From positions 1-64,000 of the forward strand of contig CAZFSS010000005.1 of assembly GCA_964521715.1 (NCBI GenBank): a DNA stretch of 64,000 nt, in the 5' to 3' direction. Both the position numbers and the translations under genes were made by a program. This document shows, piece by piece, positions 1 through 8,481 of this stretch (its first letter is position 1; every line of letters starts with the position of its first letter). The notes beneath the pieces were generated by a model that was given only the letters and a program-made list of their open reading frames with translations, did no database searches and was not told the origin of the DNA. Source of the DNA: DAOVRD01 sp964521715. GTDB lineage: Bacteria > Planctomycetota > Brocadiia > SM23-32.

Positions 1-298
1 CCTGCCGATTCGCCTATGAGCACCAACAACATTAGATTTACCTGGCTCAATAAGTCCTCGTCCTGCCTGGACTGCCCCTCTCCTTGTCCAGGATGGCACC
101 GTCCCCCCCGCCGCCGTGTCGCGCGGATAAGTTCGAGGGGCCGCCCGAGGGCTTCAGCCGCATCAAGACGACCCTCGGCCGCTCGTCCCGCACCCGGGCG
201 CCGGCCCGTGGACGCTGCTTCGACTTGCCCCGGGCGGCTGCCGCGCGCTATGCTGGTCCGGCGGAAACCGGGCAGCCACCCAAGGGAGGACCGCATGG
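1..298. other. Non-coding stretch at window start
   Basis: I see no convincing gene here on either strand; the short open frames look like GC-rich shadows. One stem-loop is visible at 66-92, with arms CCTGGAC and GTCCAGG around a 13-base loop. A ribosome site, GGGAGGA at 284-290, belongs to the gene starting at 299. Confidence 0.5.
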
Positions 299-1369
299 AT
301 GGAACCGCGGGAGCTCGTTGAGGTCGCACTGCGCGGCGGGCACGGGGACCGCGTGCCATTCACCATGTACGAGTGCATGATCCCCCAGTGCCGCGCCGAG
401 CGCGACATGCGCAACCGCGGCATGTGCATCGTGGAACGCCGCGTGCCCGTCGTCCACACGCACCGCCCGAACGTGAAGGTGACGCAGAACGTCTACTGGG
501 AGGACGACAAGAAGTTCACGCGCACCGTCTACCAGACGCCCGTCGGCACGCTGTCCACGCTCGGCGAGCACGCCGACTTCACCACCTGGTGGCACGAGAA
601 GATGTTCAAGTCGCCCGACGACTACGCGGCCATCCTGTTCATGATCCAGGACGAGCGCCACGAGCCGAACTACGAGGAGTTCGCGCGCAGAGAGCGGGAA
701 TACGGGCACGACGCCATCTTCCGCGCGGCCATCGGCCTGGAACCGCTCCAGGCCCTCATCTCGGGGACGTTCATGAAGATGGAGGATTTCTGCACCGAGT
801 GGATGGACCGGCGCGACGAGCTCCTCAAGCTCTACCACGCTCTGGTGGAGAACCGGCGCAGGATCTATCCCCTGGTGGCGAAGTCGCCCGCGCTGCACGC
901 GAACTACGGCGGCAACGTCGTGCCCCAGGTCATCGGCCCGGAGGTGTTCGAGCGCTACTACGTGCCGCACTACAACGAGGCGGCCGAGGAGATGCATCGC
1001 CGCGGGAAGCTCGTCGGATGCCACTTCGACGCCAACTCGCGCCTGATCGCCGGCGCCATCGCGCGCACCGGCCTCGACTACATCGAGGCGTTCACGCCCG
1101 CGCCGGACACGGACATGTCGCTGGGGGAGGCCCGCGCGGCCTGGCCCGACAAGGTGCTCTGGCTAAACTTCCCCTCCTCGGTCCACATCAAGCCCGACGG
1201 CAAGGTCGAGCGGTTCACGGTGGACATGCTGAACGAGGTCGAGACGATTGACGGCCTGCTGATCGGCATCACGGAGGACATGCCGGCCGACCGCTGGCGG
1301 GGCAGTTGCACGGCCATCATGGACGGCATCGACCGCCACGCGCGGGAGAAGCCCCAGCTCTACGCGTAG
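299..1369 (+). CDS. Uroporphyrinogen decarboxylase-like (URO-D superfamily) methyltransferase homologue
   Basis: The 356-residue protein matches the URO-D/MtaA superfamily, TIM-barrel proteins that decarboxylate uroporphyrinogen or transfer methyl groups from corrinoid proteins. The N-terminus (EPRELVEVALRGG..DRVPF) is the usual family opening. Where methyltransferase members carry an HxCG zinc motif, this one reads CHFDAN (about residues 240-245), so the cysteine ligand is missing. The start was chosen because GGGAGGA lies 8 bases before ATG 299; an ATG at 295 is out of frame. It stands alone ahead of zwf. A role in heme synthesis is unlikely, since this superfamily is greatly expanded in PVC bacteria and two more members occur in this window. 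The substrate is unknown; a demethylase of small methylated compounds is one guess. Confidence 0.75.
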   Translation: MEPRELVEVALRGGHGDRVPFTMYECMIPQCRAERDMRNRGMCIVERRVPVVHTHRPNVKVTQNVYWEDDKKFTRTVYQTPVGTLSTLGEHADFTTWWHEKMFKSPDDYAAILFMIQDERHEPNYEEFARREREYGHDAIFRAAIGLEPLQALISGTFMKMEDFCTEWMDRRDELLKLYHALVENRRRIYPLVAKSPALHANYGGNVVPQVIGPEVFERYYVPHYNEAAEEMHRRGKLVGCHFDANSRLIAGAIARTGLDYIEAFTPAPDTDMSLGEARAAWPDKVLWLNFPSSVHIKPDGKVERFTVDMLNEVETIDGLLIGITEDMPADRWRGSCTAIMDGIDRHAREKPQLYA

Positions 1370-1381
1370 GCGAGCCGTGGC

Positions 1382-1399
1382 ACCGGGCACCGCCCCGGT
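1382..1399 (+). terminator. Stem-loop after the URO-D gene, possible terminator
   Basis: Perfect 6-bp arms ACCGGG and CCCGGT enclose a 6-base loop, 12 bases after the stop codon of the URO-D-like gene. There is no T-run, so intrinsic termination is only a possibility. Confidence 0.25.
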
Positions 1400-1449
1400 C
1401 TACGATGGACTCAGCGGGGCGCCCCGGCCGTTGGCGCTTCCGTATTGAG

Positions 1450-1470
1450 GGCTAACGACTAACGATCCAC
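1450..1470. repeat. Short 7-bp tandem repeat remnant
   Basis: Two exact heptamers CTAACGA lie at 1452-1465, with partial units on both sides, 20 bases upstream of zwf. Period and placement match the longer arrays at 3671-3705 and 5627-5682. Confidence 0.5.
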
Positions 1471-1489
1471 AGGAGCCCGGCCTTCCCCC

Positions 1490-3037
1490 ATGTTCGAGCC
1501 GGAACGCTACAAGCCGGAACGCGGCGTCATCGTCATCTTCGGCGCCAGCGGCGACCTGGCCAATCGCAAGCTCGCGCCCGCGCTCTATGACCTGGTGCGC
1601 CAGGGCCTGCTGCCGGCGGGCACCGTCATCGTCGGTTACAGCCGCACGCAGATGAGCGACGAAGCGTTCCGGATCCGCTTCCGGGGCGGCGTGGAGGAAT
1701 TCTCCCGCGGGGGACAGGTCGACGCCGCCGCGTGGGATTCGCTGGCTCCCCGCATCTTCTACCAGCAGGGCGCCTATGACGAGCAGGCGGCCTATCGCAA
1801 GCTACGCCGGCGGCTGGAGGAGCTGGACGGGCGGTTCGACACGGGCGGCAATCGCGTCTTCTACCTGTCCATCCCTCCGAGCGTCGTCGGGCCGATCCTG
1901 GAGAACCTGTCCGCCGCCGGGAGCCTGGAGCGCCGCCACCCCTGCGACGAGGGGCAGGCCTGCTACCTGCGCGTCGTGTTCGAGAAGCCGTTCGGCCAGG
2001 ACCTGGAGTCCGCCCGCCGGCTCAACAACGAGATCGACCGCCTGCTCGGCGAGCCGCAGATATTCCGCATGGACCACTACCTGGGCAAGGAGACCGTGCA
2101 GAACATCAGCGTGCTGCGGTTCGCCAACTCCATCTTCGAGCACGTCTGGCACTCCGACTCCGTGCACCACATCCGCGTGACCGTGGCCGAGACGCTCGGC
2201 GTCGAGGGACGGGGCGGGTACTTCGACTCGACCGGCATCCTGCGCGACATCCTCCAGAACCACGTGCTGCAACTGCTGACCTTGGTCATGATGGAGCCGC
2301 CGGCTGCGCTGGCGGCGGACGCCATCCGCGACGAGAAGGTGAAGGTCCTGCGCTGCCTGCGGCCGTGGACGCCGCAGGAGGTCGCCCGCTCGGTCGTGCG
2401 GGGCCAGTACGGAGCAGGCGCCATCGACGGCAAAGAGGTCCCCGCCTACCGCAATGAAGACGGCGTGGACCCGAACTCGAACATCGAGACCTTCGTGGGC
2501 CTGCGCACCTACATCGACAACTGGCGCTGGGCGGACGTGCCCGTCTACCTCTGCGCGGGCAAGCGCCTGGCGCGGTCGCTGACCGAGGTGTCGGTCGAGT
2601 TCAAGGAGCCGCCCGCAGTCCTGTTCGCCGCGATGGAAGGCGTCGAGCTCAAGCCCAACCGGCTCACGCTACGCATCCAGCCGGACGAAGGCGTCTCCCT
2701 GCGCTTTGCCAGCAAGGTGCCCGGGCTGAAGCTGGAGCTGAAGAACGTCGAGATGGACTTCCCCTACGGCAGCGCCTTCCCGGCCGCATCGCCCGAGGCA
2801 TACGAGCGGCTGCTGCTGGACGTGATGGGGGGCAACTCGGCGCTGTTCGCGCGGCGCGACGAGGTGGAGCTGGCCTGGGAGTTCGCCACGGGCATCCTGG
2901 ACGCGTGGGAGGCGCAGGCGCCGCCCGCCTTTCCCAACTACAGAGCGGGCACGTGGGGCCCGATCTCCGCCGAGCGTTTCTTCCGCGAGGACGCCCGCTA
3001 CGACGCCGCGCTTGGCAGCGATCCAGACGCCAGGTAA
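1490..3037 (+). CDS. zwf: Glucose-6-phosphate 1-dehydrogenase
   Basis: This cytosolic enzyme oxidises glucose-6-phosphate to 6-phosphogluconolactone with NADP+, the entry to the oxidative pentose phosphate or Entner-Doudoroff route. The 515 residues fit the family length of about 490-510. Visible motifs are the nucleotide-binding GASGDLANRKL near residue 18, EKPFG near residue 167, and the substrate-binding/catalytic RMDHYLGKETVQN near residue 200, where most homologues have RIDHYLGKE. The C-terminal glucose-6-phosphate dehydrogenase domain is complete. The ATG at 1490 is preceded by AGGAG at a rather long spacing and by a short heptamer repeat. No 6-phosphogluconolactonase or gnd gene is adjacent. 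Confidence 0.97.
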   Translation: MFEPERYKPERGVIVIFGASGDLANRKLAPALYDLVRQGLLPAGTVIVGYSRTQMSDEAFRIRFRGGVEEFSRGGQVDAAAWDSLAPRIFYQQGAYDEQAAYRKLRRRLEELDGRFDTGGNRVFYLSIPPSVVGPILENLSAAGSLERRHPCDEGQACYLRVVFEKPFGQDLESARRLNNEIDRLLGEPQIFRMDHYLGKETVQNISVLRFANSIFEHVWHSDSVHHIRVTVAETLGVEGRGGYFDSTGILRDILQNHVLQLLTLVMMEPPAALAADAIRDEKVKVLRCLRPWTPQEVARSVVRGQYGAGAIDGKEVPAYRNEDGVDPNSNIETFVGLRTYIDNWRWADVPVYLCAGKRLARSLTEVSVEFKEPPAVLFAAMEGVELKPNRLTLRIQPDEGVSLRFASKVPGLKLELKNVEMDFPYGSAFPAASPEAYERLLLDVMGGNSALFARRDEVELAWEFATGILDAWEAQAPPAFPNYRAGTWGPISAERFFREDARYDAALGSDPDAR

Positions 3038-3127
3038 CCCCCGCTCCCCCTGCTCCTGCTCGGGCGCGGCCCGCCGCGCCCCTACGGCAGGACGCGTTCA
3101 TCACGAGTCCGTCGAGCGACCGCGCCC

Positions 3128-3541
3128 CTACTCAATCTCCCCCAACTGCCGCAGCCGGTCGCGCATCTTCAGCATCAGCCTGTTGCCCCGGTCCATCCCG
3201 CCCAGAGTCGTCAGCGTGAGCACGGATAGGACGGACATCAGCACGAACAGCGTGCACGAGCCCACGTCCCACGCGCACTGCACCGCCGCCCGGTAGCTCA
3301 GGAACGCCGTGCGGTACCTCACGTACATCTCCGGCGGCACGTCGCGCAACGGCGGCATGAACTTGCTCCAGAACGAGAGGCCGTGCTGCGACGCGTTGCG
3401 GCTGATGGACGTCGCGTACATCGCGGCCACGACCAGACTGGCCAGAAACAGAAGCAGGAACAGGACGGCGAAGGCCTTCCTCTTCCTGTGGAACCCTCCG
3501 GCGCGTTCCAGGATACGCAGTTCCGAGTCCGAAAGCTCCAT
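3128..3541 (-). CDS. Small two-helix membrane protein of unknown function
   Basis: The 137-residue protein has two hydrophobic segments, one near residues 22-44 (FAVLFLLLFLASLVVAAMY) and one near 95-115 (CTLFVLMSVLSVLTLTTLGG), with a basic N-terminus and a charged C-terminal tail. It is therefore probably an inner-membrane protein with the loop between helices outside. ATG 3541 was chosen over an upstream in-frame codon at 3613 because GGGAGG lies just ahead of it. A TATAAT-like element on the minus strand is found at 3596-3591. I do not recognise a family. It converges on zwf, and its start region faces the divergent secreted glycosidase gene. Confidence 0.6.
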   Translation of the reverse strand: MELSDSELRILERAGGFHRKRKAFAVLFLLLFLASLVVAAMYATSISRNASQHGLSFWSKFMPPLRDVPPEMYVRYRTAFLSYRAAVQCAWDVGSCTLFVLMSVLSVLTLTTLGGMDRGNRLMLKMRDRLRQLGEIE

Positions 3542-3590
3542 GGCCGCCCTCCCAGGAGTTGAGGTACGCTGCCCGCCGAGCGCGGCCACC

Positions 3591-3596
3591 ATTATA
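3591..3596 (-). promoter_or_regulatory. Possible -10 element for the small membrane protein gene
   Basis: TATAAT reads on the minus strand, about 50 bases before ATG 3541. No good -35 is seen at 16-18 bases, so only the -10 is suggested. Confidence 0.3.
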
Positions 3597-3670
3597 CGCG
3601 CTCGCGGCGCCAACTGGACATGAAAAACGGCGGGGCCCCCAAGCCATCTGGGCCGTCCTTCCTGCGGCCG

Positions 3671-3705
3671 TTACTGCCCACTGACCACTGGCCACTGGCC
3701 ACCGC
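3671..3705. repeat. 7-bp tandem repeat array (five units)
   Basis: Five consecutive heptamers read TTACTGC, CCACTGA, CCACTGG, CCACTGG, CCACCGC. The array lies in the divergent gap between the small membrane protein and the secreted glycosidase gene. The sequence family differs from the arrays at 1450 and 5627, but the period is the same. Confidence 0.75.
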
Positions 3706-3794
3706 CGTCGTGCGCCTTTGCACTCGCGGAGGCACGCTGCTAATATGCCCGGTCGTCGCGTCGGAGGAAGACCTGACTGCTCCGAGAGGACGAG

Positions 3795-5639
3795 ATGAAG
3801 CGCGCGATGGTCCCCCACGTGTTCGCCGCGGCCGCCCTGGCAGCGTGTCTGGCGGCGGGCCCGTCCCGGGCCGAGGAGGCGAGGGCGATGAGCATCCAGC
3901 GTTCGGACGTGGTCTTCATGGGAGACAGCGCGCCCGAGCTCTACAGGGAGTATGGCGCGACCGTCATAAGCTGGGGCGGCCGGCCCTGGGGCGACGATGA
4001 AGGGGCGATAAGGGGGTTTCAGGACCGCGTCAAGCAAGCCCACGACCTCGGCATCCGCTACCTGCCCGGCGCGGCGTTCCGCACGGCGTTCGCAGGGATG
4101 ATCGACTTCGACCCCAGCTTCGAGGACGCCATCTGCCGTTCGCTCGAGGGCGAGCCGATCCTCGTCCCCTGGCTCTGGGACCACAAGCACAAGGGGCATC
4201 CGGCCTACTGGTTCTGCACGAACTCGCCCGGCTACCGCGATTACCTCAAGCACCAGATCAAGAACGCGCTCACCGCCGACGTCGAGGGCCTGCACATCGA
4301 CGACTACGGGGGCACGGTCGGCACGCGCTGGGCGGGCGGCGGATGCTTCTGCCGGCACTGCGTGGCCGCCTTCCGGGATCACCTGAAGCAGAACGTGCCG
4401 CGCGAGAAGCTGGCCGAGCTGGGCATCGCGTCTCTGGACGACTTCGACTACGGCCAGTTCCTGCGCGACCGCGGCGTGACGGCCGATCAGTACAAGCGCG
4501 AAGCCGCCTGGTATCCGGAGAAGCTCCCGCTCAGCCACGAGTACGAGAACTTCCAAAACAGGCGTTCGACCGAGTGGGTGGCCGAGTACCGCCGCTGGGC
4601 GGAGGAGCAGGCGGGCCATCCTCTGGCGCTCTGCGTGAACTCCGGCGTCTCGGGCGCGGACGACCTGCTCATCGCGCCGGTCGTGACGTTTTTCTCCGGC
4701 GAGGTGGAGCATGAGGCCGAATCCGGGCAGGTATCGCCCAAGCCGGTCTGGAGCTTCAAGCTCGGCGACGCCGTGGGCCGGCCGGTGGCGTGCACCGGCG
4801 CCGGCTGGGACTGGGCGTTCGTCAAGGAGCACAATAAGCCGGGCCTGGTGCGCACGTGGATCGCTCAGGCCTACGCGTTCGGCCACCAGTTCATGCCCCC
4901 CGTTCACCAGTGGTGCTATACGCAGGAAAAGGGCACGCACTGGTATGACGCGCCGCCCGAGGAGCTGGCCTACGTCTGTCGGTTCGTGCGCGAGAACGCG
5001 CGCCTGTTCGACGGCTACGACGCCGTGGCGCGCGTCGGGCTGCTCTACAGCAACGCGGCGTTCCGACGCTGGCAGCGGCAGGCCGCGGACGCCTGCGCCG
5101 AACTGGTGCTCATGAACGTTCCGTTCAGGCTCGTGCTCGCAGGCGACGATCAGATGGACGAGCGCCTGGAGCCCGGAGAGCTGGAGGACCTCGAGGCGCT
5201 GGTGGTCACCGAGCCCCTCTACCTGGACGAGGCCCAGCAGGCCGTCCTCGACGGGGCGAAGGGCATGACGGTCCAGTGGAAGGAGGGAGAGCGGACGTCC
5301 GATTCCCTGCCGCACTGCGTGACCGTCGAGGGCGCGTTGAACGTCACGGTCGTGCCGCGGGCGAAGCCGGGCGACGCGGGCGCGCCGTTCGTCTGCCATC
5401 TGGTCAACCGCAACTACGTGCTGGAGAGCGACTCGATGGCGGCCCAGCGCGACTTCGCCGTGGTCCTATCCGATTCGCTCTTCGGCGCCCGCATCGCGGG
5501 AGCGACGCTGTACGCCCCGCGCAAGGAACCCGTGTCGCTGAAGGTGGAGCAGGTGGCCGGCGGCACGCGCATCGCCGTGCCCGAACTCGATCTGTGGGCT
5601 GTGCTGGAGCTGGAGCGGGCGGGAACGGTTGACCGCTAA
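3795..5639 (+). CDS. Secreted TIM-barrel glycosidase-like protein
   Basis: The 614-residue protein starts with a classical signal peptide (MKRAMVPHVFAAAALAACLAAGPSRA, cleavage after about residue 26), so it should be exported. The central part looks like a glycoside-hydrolase clan A-type barrel: GLHIDDYGG near residue 160, then a CFCRHC cysteine pair often seen in planctomycete sugar-hydrolase-like proteins, and later a glutamine amidotransferase-like fold with a C-terminal beta domain. I cannot assign a GH family or name both catalytic acids. The gene sits downstream of a heptamer array and is followed, across another array, by the DUF6785 membrane gene, which suggests joint expression. Confidence 0.65.
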   Translation: MKRAMVPHVFAAAALAACLAAGPSRAEEARAMSIQRSDVVFMGDSAPELYREYGATVISWGGRPWGDDEGAIRGFQDRVKQAHDLGIRYLPGAAFRTAFAGMIDFDPSFEDAICRSLEGEPILVPWLWDHKHKGHPAYWFCTNSPGYRDYLKHQIKNALTADVEGLHIDDYGGTVGTRWAGGGCFCRHCVAAFRDHLKQNVPREKLAELGIASLDDFDYGQFLRDRGVTADQYKREAAWYPEKLPLSHEYENFQNRRSTEWVAEYRRWAEEQAGHPLALCVNSGVSGADDLLIAPVVTFFSGEVEHEAESGQVSPKPVWSFKLGDAVGRPVACTGAGWDWAFVKEHNKPGLVRTWIAQAYAFGHQFMPPVHQWCYTQEKGTHWYDAPPEELAYVCRFVRENARLFDGYDAVARVGLLYSNAAFRRWQRQAADACAELVLMNVPFRLVLAGDDQMDERLEPGELEDLEALVVTEPLYLDEAQQAVLDGAKGMTVQWKEGERTSDSLPHCVTVEGALNVTVVPRAKPGDAGAPFVCHLVNRNYVLESDSMAAQRDFAVVLSDSLFGARIAGATLYAPRKEPVSLKVEQVAGGTRIAVPELDLWAVLELERAGTVDR

Positions 5640-5682
5640 TCGTTGATCATTGATCGTTGGTCGCTAATCGCTAATCGTTGGG
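5627..5682. repeat. 7-bp tandem repeat array (eight units) bridging two genes
   Basis: Eight contiguous heptamers run GGTTGAC, CGCTAAT, CGTTGAT, CATTGAT, CGTTGGT, CGCTAAT, CGCTAAT, CGTTGGG. The stop codon TAA at 5637-5639 of the upstream glycosidase gene lies inside unit two. The array ends in a G-run that serves as ribosome site for the next gene. Confidence 0.85.
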
Positions 5683-5689
5683 GGGACCG

Positions 5690-7657
5690 TTGGGTGCAGG
5701 AAACGAGAGCGCCGAGCTTTCCCGGGGTAGCGGCTCCGCGCTCACGTTCCGCGGCCTGCTGCTGGGCGCGTTCATGTGCGTCGTGATCGGCCTGGCCGGG
5801 CCCTACTGGACGTTCTACCTGCACAGCTCCACGCTGTTCCTGGACTACAGCGTCGGCGGGGCCATGTTCATGCTGTTCGTGCTGGTGCTGCTGGCGAACG
5901 GCGCGCTGGGAAGGCTCTGGCCGCGTCTGGCGCTGCAGGAGCACGAGCTGGTGCTGGTGACCGCCATGATGCTGGTCGCCGGCGCCATCAACACGATGGG
6001 GCTGGTGGGCTATCTGATCCCGAACATCACGGCGCCCTACTACCTGGCCACGCCGCTCAACGAGTGGAACACGCTGCTCTGGCCGCACCTGGCCCGGTGG
6101 ATGTCGCCGCTCGACCCGAACGGGCGCACGATGGCCATCAGGAAGTTCTTTGACGGAGTGCCGGCCGGCGAGCCGATCCCGTGGGAGCCGTGGGTCCGGC
6201 CCCTGCTCATCTGGTCGGTCCTCCTGCTGGCCCTCTACGCCTGCATGACGTCGCTGATGGCCATCATGCGCAAGCAGTGGGTGGACCACGAGCACCTGAG
6301 CTTCCCGATAGCGCAGGTGCCGGAGGAGCTTTGCGCGTCGGCGGCGTCGCCCTGGCGTCGGCCGTCCATTCTCGTGAGCGGCCTGTTCTGGTTCGGCTTC
6401 GGCATTCCTTTCTTTGTGGGCAGCATGAAGGGGCTCCACCACTACTTCGAGAAGGTCCCCGAGATGACGACGTCGACGAATATCAGCGGCCTTACGCCGA
6501 TATCGGTTTCCATCTACCTGAGCTTCGCGGTCCTGGGGTTCACGTTCCTGATTCCGAACCGGGTCGCTTTCAGCCTCTGGTTCCTGAACATCCTGTCCTT
6601 CATCTTCCGCTGTTACCTCAGGGCTTACGGCCAGGACATGACTGAGAACCTGGGCATATACGGCGCAGCCCCCTATCCCATCATGGCGCACCAGGGAATG
6701 GGGGCGATGATAGTGTTCATTGCGGCGGGCTTATGGTTCTCGCGACGTCACCTGGCGCGCGTGCTGCGCTGTGCCCTGGGGCTCGGGGAACGGGGATACG
6801 ACTCGGGGGAGCCGTCGTCGTACCGCGCCGCCCTGCTGCTCCTGCTGGTCGGGTCGGCCGTGATGGCGGTCTGGATCTCGCGGGCAGGGCTGAGGCCCGT
6901 TTACAGCGTGCTCTTCGTGCTGGTGGCGCTGCTGGTCTTCTACGGCCTCACGCGGGTGGTGGCCCAGTGCGGGGTGTCGGTCACGATCGCTCCGATGATC
7001 GCGCCGACTTTCATGGCGAGCACGTTCGGGTCGGCCAACTTCTCGCCCGCCGGGCTCGGCGCGCTTTCGATGAGCTGGGTCTGGTGCAGCGACATCCGCA
7101 CCTCCGTGATGGGCTCGGCCGCGCACGGCATCTACCTGGCGCGCCAGAGGGCGCGGGGACTGCTCTGGGCCCTGTTCCCGGCGGCCGTCATCACCTTCGC
7201 GACGGCCTCCGTCTTCACGGTCTGGCTGGGATACCGCCACGGCGCCTCGAACCTGCACGACTGGTTCTTCGTGAGCGGGCCGAGGTACCTGTTCCGCTGG
7301 ACCGTCCAGGAGATCGGCTCGGGCAACCCCGGAAACGTGCAGGGGCTGGTGTGGACCGGCGTCGGCGCCTTCGTCATGCTCCTGCTCGTCGCGGCCCAGA
7401 GGACGCTGTTCTGGTGGCCCGTCCATCCGGTGGGCTTCATCATCTGCTCGGTGTACTGGACGGACGCCCTCTGGTTCTCCATCTTCCTGGCCTGGGCGAC
7501 CAAGCTGATCATCGTCAAGGTCGGCGGGCAGGCCCTCTACCGCAAGGCGCGGCGCTTCTTCCTCGGCATGATCCTAGGCCAGTTCGCCGTGGCCGGGACC
7601 TGGGCCATGGTCGACACGTTCGCCCAGTCGGTGGGCAACAGCATCTTCTGGATCTGA
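5690..7657 (+). CDS. DUF6785-type polytopic membrane protein, putative transporter
   Basis: The roughly 655-residue protein is almost entirely hydrophobic, with about a dozen membrane segments (for example GLLLGAFMCVVIGLAGPYW, FMLFVLVLLANGALG, LLIWSVLLLALYACM). The conserved KQWVDHEHLSFPIAQVPEEL stretch is what I recognise as the DUF6784/DUF6785 family, distantly like oligopeptide transporters and common in Planctomycetota next to sugar-degradation genes. The start is uncertain. TTG 5690 has GGGGGGA a few bases ahead and is preferred; TTG 5678, inside the heptamer array, is also in frame. It follows the secreted glycosidase gene and precedes the ETF operon by 29 bases, so uptake of a glycan fragment or organic acid is plausible. 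The function is not proven for the family. Confidence 0.75.
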   Translation: MGAGNESAELSRGSGSALTFRGLLLGAFMCVVIGLAGPYWTFYLHSSTLFLDYSVGGAMFMLFVLVLLANGALGRLWPRLALQEHELVLVTAMMLVAGAINTMGLVGYLIPNITAPYYLATPLNEWNTLLWPHLARWMSPLDPNGRTMAIRKFFDGVPAGEPIPWEPWVRPLLIWSVLLLALYACMTSLMAIMRKQWVDHEHLSFPIAQVPEELCASAASPWRRPSILVSGLFWFGFGIPFFVGSMKGLHHYFEKVPEMTTSTNISGLTPISVSIYLSFAVLGFTFLIPNRVAFSLWFLNILSFIFRCYLRAYGQDMTENLGIYGAAPYPIMAHQGMGAMIVFIAAGLWFSRRHLARVLRCALGLGERGYDSGEPSSYRAALLLLLVGSAVMAVWISRAGLRPVYSVLFVLVALLVFYGLTRVVAQCGVSVTIAPMIAPTFMASTFGSANFSPAGLGALSMSWVWCSDIRTSVMGSAAHGIYLARQRARGLLWALFPAAVITFATASVFTVWLGYRHGASNLHDWFFVSGPRYLFRWTVQEIGSGNPGNVQGLVWTGVGAFVMLLLVAAQRTLFWWPVHPVGFIICSVYWTDALWFSIFLAWATKLIIVKVGGQALYRKARRFFLGMILGQFAVAGTWAMVDTFAQSVGNSIFWI

Positions 7658-7686
7658 TCCTCCGGCCCGGCCGGGAGCGGACGGCT

Positions 7687-8481
7687 GTGAACATCATCGT
7701 CTGCATCAAGCAGGTTCCCGAGACGAGCAACGTCCGAATGGACGAAGAGACGGGAACCATCGTGCGAGAGGGGGTCGAGAACATCGTGAACCCCCTCGAC
7801 CTCTACGCCGTCGAGCTGGCCCTGCGGCTGCGAGAGGAGCACGGCGGCCGCGTCACGGCCCTCTCGATGGGGCCGCGCAGCGCCGAGACCGCCGTCAGGG
7901 AGGCCATGGCGATGGGCTGCGACGGCGGCGCGCTGGTGTCCGACCGCGCGTTCGCCGGCTCGGACAGCTACGCCACCTCTTACACGCTCGCCAGGGCCGT
8001 CGAGAAGCTGGCCCCCTTCGACCTCGTGCTGGCCGGCGTGAGGGCCACCGACGGCGAGACCGGCCAGGTGGGGCCAGGCGTCGCCTCGCTGCTCCAGCTG
8101 CCCCTCTGCACCTACACCGGCCGCGTCGTCACACTGGAGGACGGACGCATCACCGTGGAGCGACTGGTCGAGGCGGGCTACGAGACCCTGAGGCTGCCGT
8201 TGCCCTGCCTGCTGACCGTGGGCAAGGAGATCGGGTATCCCCGCCTTCCCACGCTGCGGGGCAAGCAGAGGGCCCGGCGGCAGGACGTGCCCGTCTGGGG
8301 GCCCGCCGACCTGGGCATAGACGAAGGCCTAGTCGGCCTGAGCGGCTCGCCGACCAGGGTGGTCAGGATAGCCCGGCCCAGCCTAACGCGGAAGGGAAGG
8401 ACCGCCGATGTCGGGGCCCTGGGCGTTCAGCGCGCCGCTCGCGAACTGGCCGACTTCCTGGAGGAGGCGAACCTGCTGTGA
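7687..8481 (+). CDS. etfB: Electron transfer flavoprotein beta subunit, bifurcating type
   Basis: The 264-residue protein starts NIIVCIKQVPET, the canonical EtfB opening, and carries ENIVNPLDLYAVE near residue 32. Residues 121-130 read TDGETGQVGP. In bifurcating ETFs a very similar segment (DGDTAQVGP) binds a second FAD, whereas ordinary mitochondrial-type ETF binds AMP there. The GTG start at 7687 has GGGAGCGG about 7 bases upstream. The gene overlaps etfA by four bases (GTGA), so the subunits are translationally coupled. The partner is probably the FAD dehydrogenase two genes on. It should shuttle electrons from a hydroxyacid to NAD+ and, if bifurcating, ferredoxin. Confidence 0.93.
   Translation: MNIIVCIKQVPETSNVRMDEETGTIVREGVENIVNPLDLYAVELALRLREEHGGRVTALSMGPRSAETAVREAMAMGCDGGALVSDRAFAGSDSYATSYTLARAVEKLAPFDLVLAGVRATDGETGQVGPGVASLLQLPLCTYTGRVVTLEDGRITVERLVEAGYETLRLPLPCLLTVGKEIGYPRLPTLRGKQRARRQDVPVWGPADLGIDEGLVGLSGSPTRVVRIARPSLTRKGRTADVGALGVQRAARELADFLEEANLL

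Noticed and set aside
299..1369. Assignment as hemE (true uroporphyrinogen decarboxylase)
   Set aside because: The motif around the metal site, and the presence of three divergent copies without heme genes, fit the wider superfamily.
1378..1406. TGGCAC near TACGAT as a sigma-54 or sigma-70 promoter of zwf
   Set aside because: No -12 GC element follows, and the -35 match is poor.
3132..5399. A long minus-strand open frame across the secreted glycosidase gene
   Set aside because: No start or motif support; the plus-strand gene with a signal peptide explains the region.
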